Of a stretch of DNA of 10,576 nt, positions 1-5,484 are shown in pieces; within the stretch, counting starts at the first letter, position 1; every line of letters begins with the position of its first letter. The DNA lies in the NCBI GenBank assembly GCA_002159155.1, contig LZRQ01000125.1, forward strand, positions 1-10,576, read 5' to 3'. The notes below the pieces were generated by a model. It searched no databases, was not told the origin of the DNA, and saw nothing but the letters and a program-made list of their open reading frames with translations. The DNA comes from Firmicutes bacterium ZCTH02-B6 (GTDB taxonomy: Bacteria; Bacillota; Limnochordia; Limnochordales; ZCTH02-B6). Position numbers and translations under genes: made by a program.

Positions 1-63
1 GCTGGTTAGATCGTCACGTTGACATCGTGAAGGTCCGCGGTTCGAGTCCGCGCGTCCCCACCA
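1..63 (+). tRNA. tRNA-Val(GAC), 5' end cut by the window
   Basis: This is the 3' part of a tRNA gene; the 5' acceptor strand and the start of the D arm lie before the window. The anticodon stem TCACG/CGTGA encloses the loop TTGACAT, giving anticodon GAC, which reads valine GTC codons. The T arm CGCGG-TTCGAGT-CCGCG is at 36-52. The 3' acceptor strand is 53-59, the discriminator is A60 and CCA is encoded at 61-63. The gene is followed at once by a hairpin terminator. Its 3' end is the target of a past integration event: the stretch from the T stem through CCA and seven further bases is repeated at 413-447. Identity is firm from anticodon and arm structure; only the missing 5' part is unseen. 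Confidence 0.93.
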
Positions 64-70
64 GCAAAAA
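36..70 (+). repeat. att-like direct repeat, copy 1 (inside intact tRNA-Val)
   Basis: Positions 40-70 are identical base for base to 417-447 (31 bases). The similarity extends left to 36-38 with one mismatch (G39 versus A416). The block covers the T loop, the acceptor 3' strand, CCA and the flanking GCAAAAA. Duplication of a tRNA 3' end is the signature left by site-specific integration of a phage or integrative element. This copy sits in the tRNA that keeps its anticodon, so it is the att site that restored the gene. Confidence 0.85.
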
Positions 71-108
71 GCCCTTCGGAAGCGGATTTCCGAAGGGCCT
101 TGCTTTTT
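64..108. terminator. Hairpin terminator after tRNA-Val, bidirectional
   Basis: A perfect 10-bp stem pairs 71-80 (GCCCTTCGGA) with 89-98 around an 8-base loop. On the plus strand it is followed by a T-rich tract at 103-107 and would end the tRNA transcript. On the minus strand it is followed by five T (complement of 66-70), so it could also stop leftward transcription. The outer bases GCAAAAA (64-70) can pair with the distal TTTTTGC. Its build closely parallels the hairpin at 448-477. Confidence 0.85.
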
Positions 109-131
109 GCTGTGGCCGTTTTTGGCGCCGT

Positions 132-170
132 TGTACTGCCAATGTACTGCCTATCGTTCGCGTTACTGCC
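132..170. repeat. TGTACTGCC short direct repeats beside the integrase remnant
   Basis: The 9-mer TGTACTGCC occurs at 132-140 and 143-151, an 11-base period, and a variant GTTACTGCC at 162-170 overlaps the integrase stop codon. Tyrosine integrases of this kind often bind short arm-type repeats next to the att core, and these lie between the att copy and the integrase 3' end. The repeats are seen; the binding role is inferred. Confidence 0.5.
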
Positions 171-366
171 AAAGAGCGGTGAGCCGATCCATCGCAGCAG
201 CGGCGGCTTCATCCTGGCCCGGGAGCAGGTGGCCGTATAGGTCCAGGGTGATTCGGATATTCTCATGCCCGAGCCGCCTGGAGACGGTGAGGATGTCGGT
301 GCCTGCGGCAATGAGCATTGAAGCGTGGGTGTGGCGGACAGAATGGCAGAAGTGCCGAAAATCCCA
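163..366 (-). pseudogene. Tyrosine recombinase (phage-type integrase), C-terminal remnant
   Basis: The minus frame ending at TAA (165-163) encodes the last ~65 residues of a tyrosine recombinase. It keeps the HxxR box (HSVRHTHAS, Arg codon 336-334), the later His in RRLGHENI (267-265) and the nucleophilic Tyr in LDLYGH (237-235), followed by a hydrophilic tail. The SAM-like DNA-binding domain and the first catalytic Arg are gone, so it cannot be active. Similarity to integrases fades near 360-366. Upstream, the open frame continues into the second tRNA copy, giving non-homologous residues, so the deletion joint lies roughly between 345 and 412. It is the surviving trace of the element that integrated into tRNA-Val. 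Family assignment is firm; the exact joint is estimated. Confidence 0.85.
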
Positions 367-380
367 TTGTGAAGCCAGTC

Positions 381-397
381 GTGGACACCTGTGGACA
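381..397. repeat. GTGGACA tandem direct repeat
   Basis: GTGGACA occurs at 381-387 and again at 391-397, separated by CCT. It lies just inside the second att copy, on the opposite side from the TGTACTGCC repeats, and could be a remaining arm-type site or other element-end sequence. Function is not demonstrated. Confidence 0.35.
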
Positions 398-412
398 TGG
401 GCAGAAAAGCCA

Positions 413-447
413 CGCAGTTCGAGTCCGCGCGTCCCCACCAGCAAAAA
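413..447 (+). repeat. att-like direct repeat, copy 2 (tRNA-Val 3' fragment)
   Basis: This is the second copy of the tRNA-Val T-arm/acceptor/CCA sequence; 417-447 is identical to 40-70. No anticodon arm precedes it, so it is not a tRNA gene but the distal att site of the lost element. Its GCAAAAA end (441-447) also supplies the T-tract for the leftward terminator of the crcB transcript. Confidence 0.85.
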
Positions 448-487
448 CGCCCTCCGGAACCCGATTTCCGGAGGGCGTTGCTCTTTT
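441..487. terminator. Rho-independent terminator for crcB (minus), also near-terminator on plus
   Basis: A perfect 11-bp stem pairs 448-458 (CGCCCTCCGGA) with 467-477 around an 8-base loop. Read on the minus strand it is followed directly by TTTTTGC (447-441), a classic intrinsic terminator about 105 bp past the crcB stop. On the plus strand the following tract is TTGCTCTTTT, weaker but plausible. By position this is probably the original host terminator of tRNA-Val, displaced by the insertion. Confidence 0.85.
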
Positions 488-584
488 CCACATGGGTTTC
501 AGGCTGCGGCCTAACAACGGTCTGCAGCAACTCCGTGAGCGGCTTGCAGCTACGACCCGCCAGTCAGGCGTGAGAAGAGGCGGC

Positions 585-989
585 TCAACTCAGCGTCCTG
601 TGACCGAGGGACATACCGACGAGAACGCTTACGAGGGAGAGCGCCAAGCTGAGGCCCACGTAGAGCAAGGCCTGACTGACAGATCCGCTGCGAATTAGGG
701 CCACCGTTTCCCATGAAAACGTGGAGAACGTCGTGAATGAGCCCAGAAAGCCTGTTGCCAGCAAGGCCGCCCAGACCGACCCGGCGGGTCTGGGAGCGAA
801 AACGGTGAGAACGTAACCAAGGGCCAGTGACCCCGTCACGTTGACTCCAAAGGTAGCGACGGGGAACGGAGATGACCAAGACTGCCGAATCCATGTGGCC
901 ACGGCAAAACGAGAGAGCGCCCCAAGGGCGCCCCCGATGGCTACTGCTATCACTTCAGCCACTGCGCGTACATCCCTTCTGGCCCTCAC
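585..989 (-). CDS. crcB: Fluoride-specific ion channel/exporter CrcB (Fluc)
   Basis: This is a small four-helix membrane protein of the CrcB/FEX family, which lowers cytoplasmic fluoride by passive export as a dual-topology homodimer. Family signatures are clear: GGALGALSRF near residues 19-28, GVNVTGSLALG at 48-58 with the conserved pore Asn (N50), and GFLGSFTTFSTFSWE at 80-94 carrying the Phe-box residues F85 and F88. I chose the GTG at 989-987 because it overlaps the namA stop TGA (988-986) as GTGA and has GGGG at 999-996, six bases upstream. A GTG at 1019 and GTGs at 962 and 953 (after AGAAGGG) are alternatives and change only the N-terminal tail. Length is 134 aa, usual for the family. 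It is translationally coupled to namA and should share its mRNA. I saw no fluoride riboswitch upstream. Confidence 0.95.
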   Translation of the reverse strand: MRARRDVRAVAEVIAVAIGGALGALSRFAVATWIRQSWSSPFPVATFGVNVTGSLALGYVLTVFAPRPAGSVWAALLATGFLGSFTTFSTFSWETVALIRSGSVSQALLYVGLSLALSLVSVLVGMSLGHRTLS

Positions 990-2056
990 AGTCGTCCCCG
1001 CAGGTACTGGGGCGGCCACAGGCCCGCTTGGACCCCCAGGGCGGCCGCTGCCCGCAAGGGCCAGTAAGGCTCCCGCAACAGCACGCGCCCAAGCAGGATG
1101 AGGTCCGCCTGACCGGCTGCGAGGATGTTGTTGGCTTGTTCAGGCTCGGTGATAAGGCCGACGGCGCCGGTGACGATCCCTACGTCCCGGCGGATGCGCT
1201 CAGCAAACGGCACCTGATACCCCGGGCCCGCCTGAACCAGCTGCTCGAGGGAGAGCCCGCCCGATGAGCAGTCGATCAGGTCAACGCCGACGTTTTTGAG
1301 CTCGGCCGCAAAGGCCACCGACTGCTCCAAGTCCCAGCCGCCGGGCACCCAATCGGTGGCGGAAATGCGCACGAACAGCGGGTACTTGTCCGGCCACACT
1401 TCCCGCACCGCCCGCACGATCTCCAGGGGAAAGCGCATGCGGTTTTCGAGGCTGCCGCCGTATTCGTCCTGGCGCTGGTTGCTCAAGGGCGAGAGAAACT
1501 CGTGCAACAGGTAGCCGTGGGCCGCGTGCACCTCCGCAACCCGAAAGCCGGCCGCCAGGGCTCGCTTGGCCGCCTGCCGAAATGCTGCGATGACTTCGTC
1601 CATCTGTTCATGGGACATGGCTTCGGGCACAGGGCCATCGGGACGGAACGGAATGGCGCTCGGACCAATTACGCTCCAACCCCCTTGGGACGGAGGCACA
1701 GGACCGCCGCCTTGCCACGGCTGGCTGGTGGATGCTTTGCGGCCCGCATGGGCCAGTTGTATGCCAGGGACGGCCCCGTGGGCCTCCATGAGCCGCACAA
1801 TCCGGGCTAACGGTTCCACCTGGCCATCGTCCCAGAGCCCCAGGCAAAACGGGCTGATCCGCCCGCGGGGTTCGACCGCCGTGGCCTCCACGATGATGAG
1901 CCCAACGCCGCCTACCGCACGCGTGGCGTAATGGACGAGATGCCATTCGTTGGCGATGCCGTCCACCGCGGAATACTGGCACATGGGCGACATGGCAATC
2001 CGGTTGCGTAGCGTCACTTCCCGAAGCTTAAGGGGAGCAAATAACGGTGCCGTCAT
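986..2056 (-). CDS. namA: Old Yellow Enzyme, YqjM/NamA-type NADPH:flavin oxidoreductase
   Basis: This is a cytosolic FMN-dependent TIM-barrel ene-reductase that uses NADPH to reduce activated C=C bonds of enones and quinones; the natural substrate is usually unknown. The sequence matches the thermophilic-like class: PLFAPLKLREVTLRNRI at the N-terminus, MSPMCQYS with Cys26 and Tyr28 (the flavin-tuning and substrate residues of YqjM), GIQLAHAGRKA at 98-108, the substrate-binding pair H177/H180 in VHAAHGYLLHEFLSP, the FMN-phosphate region near GAVGLI and LLGRVLL, and a C-terminal PQYLRG that supplies the arginine finger (R353). Length is 356 aa; YqjM is somewhat shorter. The ATG at 2056 lies 8 bases after AAGGGG (2070-2065); the ATG at 2062 is only 2 bases from it and is less likely. 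The stop overlaps the crcB start. The gene is divergent from the FAD oxidoreductase. Confidence 0.95.
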   Translation of the reverse strand: MTAPLFAPLKLREVTLRNRIAMSPMCQYSAVDGIANEWHLVHYATRAVGGVGLIIVEATAVEPRGRISPFCLGLWDDGQVEPLARIVRLMEAHGAVPGIQLAHAGRKASTSQPWQGGGPVPPSQGGWSVIGPSAIPFRPDGPVPEAMSHEQMDEVIAAFRQAAKRALAAGFRVAEVHAAHGYLLHEFLSPLSNQRQDEYGGSLENRMRFPLEIVRAVREVWPDKYPLFVRISATDWVPGGWDLEQSVAFAAELKNVGVDLIDCSSGGLSLEQLVQAGPGYQVPFAERIRRDVGIVTGAVGLITEPEQANNILAAGQADLILLGRVLLREPYWPLRAAAALGVQAGLWPPQYLRGRL

Positions 2057-2064
2057 AACCATAG

Positions 2065-2070
2065 CCCCTT
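2065..2070 (-). promoter_or_regulatory. Shine-Dalgarno of namA (decides start)
   Basis: AAGGGG on the minus strand sits 8 bases before ATG 2056 and 2 bases before ATG 2062, favouring the inner ATG. It overlaps the TAA (2072-2070) of a possible small upstream frame, so coupling would be possible if that frame is translated. Confidence 0.6.
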
Positions 2071-2283
2071 TACACCAGGTTGCCCAGCGATGGATGTTGC
2101 GGCAACGGATTGTTGTCCGGGCGGGTTTCTCCGCCCTTGAATTGCTTCACCCAAATCCCGGCTAGCACCTTTCGCGCGGGACCGGGACGGTTGCCGTCGA
2201 ACCAGAGGCAAGTGACGGAGTCGCGGGCCGCAGCGTTTTCGTGGGGAGGGATGTAAGTGCCAGAGGGGAATAGGCACCGGGAC
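2070..2283 (-). CDS. Possible small protein upstream of namA (doubtful)
   Basis: A minus-strand frame ends at TAA 2072-2070 directly on the namA Shine-Dalgarno. Its last ~60 codons contain a natural-looking sequence (CLWFDGNRPGPARKV, then GIWVKQFKGGETRPDNN). By hand count 46 of the 63 codons before the stop end in G or C. The only upstream in-frame start I see is GTG at 2283, without a good ribosome site, and it would overlap the first codons of the FAD gene on the other strand. I recognise no family. It could be a real leader-type small gene, the relic of a larger gene, or chance openness in GC-rich DNA. If real, the divergent promoters must overlap coding sequence. Confidence 0.22.
2119..2136. 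repeat. Small hairpin in the namA/FAD-oxidase divergent region
   Basis: GGGCGG (2119-2124) pairs with CCGCCC (2131-2136) around a 6-base loop. It lies in the 200-bp divergent region between namA and the FAD oxidoreductase. No T-tract follows on either strand, so it is not a convincing terminator. It could be a regulator site or RNA structure. I found no good -35/-10 pair in this region on either strand. Confidence 0.3.
2243..2250 (+). promoter_or_regulatory. Shine-Dalgarno of the FAD oxidoreductase (decides GTG start)
   Basis: GGGGAGGG lies six bases before the GTG at 2257. It is the strongest ribosome-binding match near the 5' end of the frame and supports the non-ATG start. Confidence 0.75.
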
Positions 2284-3762
2284 ACGGAGCCGTCAGAGAC
2301 CGGAGAAGCTGCCCTTGACCGCCGTTTCGAACACCTGTCGAGGCAGTGGGCCGCAGGTTTGGCCCACATCGTCGGGGAGAGCCGCGTGATCACCGACCCC
2401 GACGAGCTGGCGTGGGCCAGCCGTGACGCGCTGGACGACTATCGGGCTTTTGGCCGCCCCAGGACGGCGGCACCGGTGTTGGTGGTCGTACAGCCCGGGA
2501 CGGCGCAGGAAGTGGCCCGAGTCCTCGCCTGGGCCAGCTCGCGGCGCATCCCTGTCGTGCCGCGCGGTGGCGGCACGGGGGTGATGGGTGCGACCATCCC
2601 GGTGAAGCCTGCGGTAGCCATAGACCTCAGCCGCCTGGACGAGGTGCGCGTTGACCGGGAGAACATGCGGATCGAGGCGGGCGCAGGCGCCACCTTGGCG
2701 CGCGTGGCCCAAGCAGCGGAGGCCGAGGGATTGCTTTTTGCCCACGATCCCTGGAGCCTTTCCATCGCGACCGTGGGCGGCGCCATCAGCACCAACGGCA
2801 TGGGGTATCTTTTTGGCCCCTATGGCAAAATGGGCGACCAAGTGCTGGCCCTCGAAGTCGCGTTGGCGGACGGCACGGTGCTCCGCACCCGTCCGACCCT
2901 CTCGGGCGGCCCTGGGCCTATGCTGCACAAGCTGTTTGTGGGCGCAGAAGGGATATTCGGCGTGATCACCCGTGCGTGGCTGCGGGCATGGCCGGCACCC
3001 GAAGCCAAGCGTTTCGCCAGCTTTCGTTTCGACAGTTTTGCCGCCGGGTTTCACGCCGTGGCAGCCTTGTGGCGGGCCGGGATCGTTCCCACGGTCCTCG
3101 ACATGTCCGACACGCCGCCGGAGCCGGGCGATCCGGCGTTGGCCACATTGCCTGCAGACCAAGTCCAACGGGAAATCACCGAACTGCACGTGGCCTTCTT
3201 CGGCCTTCGGGAGACAGTGGCGGCCCTGTGGGAGCGGGCGGAGCGGGAATTGGCCGCGTTGGGCGGCAAGCTCCTGGGCAGCGGTCCCGCCGAGAACTAC
3301 TGGGAAGAGCGCCATTCCGTCGCGGAGGAGTACGAACGGCATGTCCAGCGGCCACGGGACTGGCGCCAGCGCTCCAGCCGCTTCCGGGGGTTCGAATATC
3401 TCAACGTCGAGCTTCCCATGTCCCAGGTGCTGTCGTACAGGAAAGCCTGCCTCGAGTACCTGCAGCGGTATCCCGAGCTGAGAGCGGGCGAGACAGGGTT
3501 GTGGGGAAGGCCTGAGATTTTCTCCATCGTCATCCACGACGTTTCGGGCGATGAGCGAGGCGCGGTCGCCATGCGGGAGGCCAGCGATTACCTGGCGCGG
3601 CTCGCGCAGGACTTGGGCGGTACCATGGAGGCTATCCACGGTCCCGGGGCCAAGCTCGAGCCGCTGCTGCAGCGAGAGTGGGGGAGCGCGTACGACGTCA
3701 TCCGAGCCATCAAGCTGTCTGTCGACCCGGCCGGAATCTTGCATGCCGGCCGTTGGGCGTGA
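2257..3762 (+). CDS. FAD-binding (PCMH/VAO-fold) oxidoreductase, GlcD-like, atypical active site
   Basis: This 501-aa flavoprotein belongs to the FAD_binding_4 / FAD-oxidase_C group (glycolate oxidase GlcD, D-lactate dehydrogenase, alkyl-DHAP synthase). It starts at GTG 2257 behind GGGGAGGG. The FAD domain runs about residues 40-245, with the pyrophosphate loop PRGGGTGVMGATIP at 102-115, DPWSLSIATVGGAISTNG at 164-181, GPYGKMGDQVLALEVALADG at 187-206 and GAEGIFGVITRAWLR at 229-243. The C-terminal cap ends with IHGPGAK at 460-466 and IKLSVDPAGILHAGRW, the usual family ending. The HxGDGNxH metal motif of GlcD/D-lactate enzymes is absent: the matching stretch reads IVIHDVSGDER (424-434), and the Glu before the final HG is Ile460. 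It is therefore probably not a standard metal-assisted 2-hydroxyacid dehydrogenase. The substrate is unknown. It is coupled to the following cyclase by a TGATG overlap. Confidence 0.88.
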   Translation: MPEGNRHRDTEPSETGEAALDRRFEHLSRQWAAGLAHIVGESRVITDPDELAWASRDALDDYRAFGRPRTAAPVLVVVQPGTAQEVARVLAWASSRRIPVVPRGGGTGVMGATIPVKPAVAIDLSRLDEVRVDRENMRIEAGAGATLARVAQAAEAEGLLFAHDPWSLSIATVGGAISTNGMGYLFGPYGKMGDQVLALEVALADGTVLRTRPTLSGGPGPMLHKLFVGAEGIFGVITRAWLRAWPAPEAKRFASFRFDSFAAGFHAVAALWRAGIVPTVLDMSDTPPEPGDPALATLPADQVQREITELHVAFFGLRETVAALWERAERELAALGGKLLGSGPAENYWEERHSVAEEYERHVQRPRDWRQRSSRFRGFEYLNVELPMSQVLSYRKACLEYLQRYPELRAGETGLWGRPEIFSIVIHDVSGDERGAVAMREASDYLARLAQDLGGTMEAIHGPGAKLEPLLQREWGSAYDVIRAIKLSVDPAGILHAGRWA

Positions 3763-4481
3763 TGGGGGTGGGGAAGACGAGGCTGATTCGCTTTTCCCGC
3801 GTGGTGTCCTTGAGCCACACGTTACAGCCTGGCGTCCCGTGCTGGCCCGGCGACCCGCCTATGTCCATCGAGCCAGTGGCGGAGCTTCATCAGGATGGCT
3901 ACTACCTAAACCGCCTGACGTTAGGGGAGCACACGGGAACCCACGTGAATGCACCGAACCACTTCTTTGCGGGCGGCCGCGGCGTCGACCAGTTGCCTGC
4001 CGACCTGCTGGTGCTGCCTGCCGTAGTCATCGATTGTCGCCAGGCCGCGGCGGCGAACCCGGATTTCGTTCTTACGCCGAGCGATATTGGACGGTTTGAG
4101 GAGCGGTTTGGCCTGGTGCCGCCGGGCAGCGCCGTGCTGCTTTTGACCGGATGGCACGCCCGGTGGCCGGACGAGCAGGCGTACCTCAATGCCGGCCCCG
4201 ATGGCCGTTTCCACTTCCCGGGTTTCGGGGAAGACGCGGTTCGGTTTCTGTTGGAAGAGCGGGGGGCAAGCGCCTTCGGAATTGACACCCATGGACTCGA
4301 TCCCGGCGCCGATGACACCTACAGTGCCAACAAGCGGGCGCTGGCGCACGGGGCGCTCGTGCTGGAAAACCTGACCAACCTGGACCTGCTGCCTCCGATC
4401 GGCTCCACCGTCGTGATTGGGGTCCTTCGGGTGGCCGGCGGCAGCGGTGCGCCTGCAGCCGTCCTGGCCCTGGCCCCTTAA
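3762..4481 (+). CDS. Cyclase-family metal-dependent hydrolase (kynurenine formamidase-like)
   Basis: This 239-aa soluble protein belongs to the cyclase superfamily (PF04199), which includes KynB kynurenine formamidase, isatin hydrolase and many uncharacterised amide or lactone hydrolases with zinc or manganese. The N-terminal FSRVVSLSHTLQPGVPCWPGDP is the family opening. The metal motif is HTGTHVNAPNHF at 57-68, with Asn63 where most members have a metal-ligand Asp. Later motifs are FGIDTHGLDPG (172-182) and H196 followed by E202 in LENLTNLDLLPP. The start ATG 3762-3764 overlaps the upstream stop (TGATG), so translation is coupled; the GTG at 3759 is an alternative. No good separate ribosome site is visible. 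Pairing with an FAD oxidoreductase suggests sequential steps, for example oxidation to a cyclic intermediate followed by ring or amide hydrolysis; that is inference. No kynurenine-pathway genes are nearby. Confidence 0.9.
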   Translation: MGVGKTRLIRFSRVVSLSHTLQPGVPCWPGDPPMSIEPVAELHQDGYYLNRLTLGEHTGTHVNAPNHFFAGGRGVDQLPADLLVLPAVVIDCRQAAAANPDFVLTPSDIGRFEERFGLVPPGSAVLLLTGWHARWPDEQAYLNAGPDGRFHFPGFGEDAVRFLLEERGASAFGIDTHGLDPGADDTYSANKRALAHGALVLENLTNLDLLPPIGSTVVIGVLRVAGGSGAPAAVLALAP

Positions 4482-4500
4482 GGGCGCCGGGGGCTGAACG

Positions 4501-4541
4501 AAATAAAAGGCGCGGCAGGCGTCTGAAGCGCCAGCCGCGCC
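4501..4541 (-). terminator. Rho-independent terminator of the ABC-transporter operon
   Basis: On the minus strand an 8-bp stem (4534-4541 with 4509-4516), an A/A mismatch, then 4 more pairs (4529-4532 with 4518-4521) around a 7-base loop is followed directly by TTTTATTT (4508-4501). It lies 38 bp after the nupQ stop. On the plus strand no T-tract follows, so it would stop the convergent FAD-oxidase/cyclase transcript only weakly. The whole convergent spacer is 97 bp and holds nothing else I can identify. Confidence 0.93.
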
Positions 4542-4578
4542 ATTGTCGACTGACCGCGTCGGGGGCTACCCGGCGGCG

Positions 4579-5472
4579 CTACTCGCGCCGGTACGCCTGG
4601 CCGCTGGCGGAAGGAGAACGGAAGCGGCCGATAACGCCTGCGACGACCAGGAGCGTCACGACGTAAGGCATCATCTGGATGAACTGGTACGGGATGATGC
4701 GGGTGAGCTCCTGGCTGGTGGAAGCGATCAACCCAAGGGCGTCGAAGAAGCCGAAGATGAGGCCGCCTACCACCGCTAGCCACGGGTTGAGCCGGCTGAA
4801 GACGACCGTGGCCAGAGCGATGAAGCCGCGGCCGGCCGGCAAGTTCTCCGTAATCGTGGCCAGCCAGTCCACGGACAAATACGCCCCGGCGAGGCCCGTC
4901 AAGGCGCCTGCGTAAATCGCGCCAAACATCCGCACCCGCTCGACCCGCACTCCCGCGGCGTCCGCTGCGGCCGGATTTTCGCCGCACGCCTGGATCTTAA
5001 GACCCAGGTTAGTGTGCTGCAGCAGGTACCATGTAAGGGCGGCCAGCAAAATGGTGACGATGACCATAGGGCTCATGGCGCCCAGCGGCGTCGACAAGGG
5101 CTGTACCCGGAAAGCCCGATCCACCCGGTGGAATCCGGCGGCACCCCAGCGATCCACGATCCCGATCGCGACGACGCCGAGGGCGAGGATGTTCAACCCA
5201 ACGCCGCTTACGGTCTGGTCGCCCCGGAAGTAGACGGCGATAATGCCGTGAATCAGCCCCAGAAGCGCCCCGGTCAGCAGACCTACCATCAAGCCCGCCA
5301 GGGGACCCCCTGCTTCCGCACCGATGACCGCGGTGAAGGCAGAGATGAGCAGAATGCCTTCTAGGCCGATGTTGACTACACCCGCCCGCTCGCTGAGAAT
5401 CTCACCGGTGGCGGTTACCGTCAGCGGCACCATGGCATGGATGGCGGCCAGGATAAGAGATTGGACTAGCAC
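4579..5472 (-). CDS. nupQ: ABC transporter permease, nucleoside/purine type (NupQ/YufQ-like)
   Basis: This 297-aa polytopic membrane permease belongs to BPD_transp_2 (PF02653) and is the second permease of BMP-family nucleoside importers. Repeated hydrophobic helices run from about residue 4 to 280. The characteristic TATGEILSERAGVVNIGLEGILLI at about 20-43 and the cytoplasmic ATPase-contact segment LGLKIQACGENPAAADAAGVRVERVRMFGAIYAGALTGLAGAYL are both clear. The start is GTG 5472, with AGGGGGGAT (5486-5478) just upstream, overlapping the TAG of the preceding permease; the gap between the genes is 12 bp. It is the last gene of the operon, followed by the terminator. It pairs with NupP to form the heterodimeric channel. 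The ligand is inferred from the family. Confidence 0.93.
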   Translation of the reverse strand: MLVQSLILAAIHAMVPLTVTATGEILSERAGVVNIGLEGILLISAFTAVIGAEAGGPLAGLMVGLLTGALLGLIHGIIAVYFRGDQTVSGVGLNILALGVVAIGIVDRWGAAGFHRVDRAFRVQPLSTPLGAMSPMVIVTILLAALTWYLLQHTNLGLKIQACGENPAAADAAGVRVERVRMFGAIYAGALTGLAGAYLSVDWLATITENLPAGRGFIALATVVFSRLNPWLAVVGGLIFGFFDALGLIASTSQELTRIIPYQFIQMMPYVVTLLVVAGVIGRFRSPSASGQAYRRE

Positions 5473-5484
5473 GGGCGATCCCCC

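Noticed and set aside
405..443. A second tRNA gene
   Set aside because: Only the T arm, 3' acceptor strand and CCA are present; there is no anticodon or D arm upstream, so it is an att-site duplication.
6..530. Minus-strand open frames through the tRNA copies giving GDARTRTA-type peptides
   Set aside because: This peptide is the well-known false translation of tRNA T-arm/acceptor sequence; the frame joins tRNA, terminator and integrase remnant out of phase.
2137..2168. Sigma-A-like promoter TTGAAT ... TAGCAC before the FAD oxidoreductase
   Set aside because: The spacing is 20 bases to the only TA-containing hexamer, and that hexamer matches the -10 consensus poorly.
2057..2256. Fluoride riboswitch upstream of the namA-crcB transcript
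   Set aside because: I looked on the minus strand for the conserved crcB-motif pseudoknot segments and did not see them; only a simple GC hairpin is present.
2293..3744. 483-codon minus-strand open frame opposite the FAD oxidoreductase
   Set aside because: It mirrors a gene with clear family motifs on the plus strand, and its protein has no recognisable domain. Long antisense frames are expected at this GC content.
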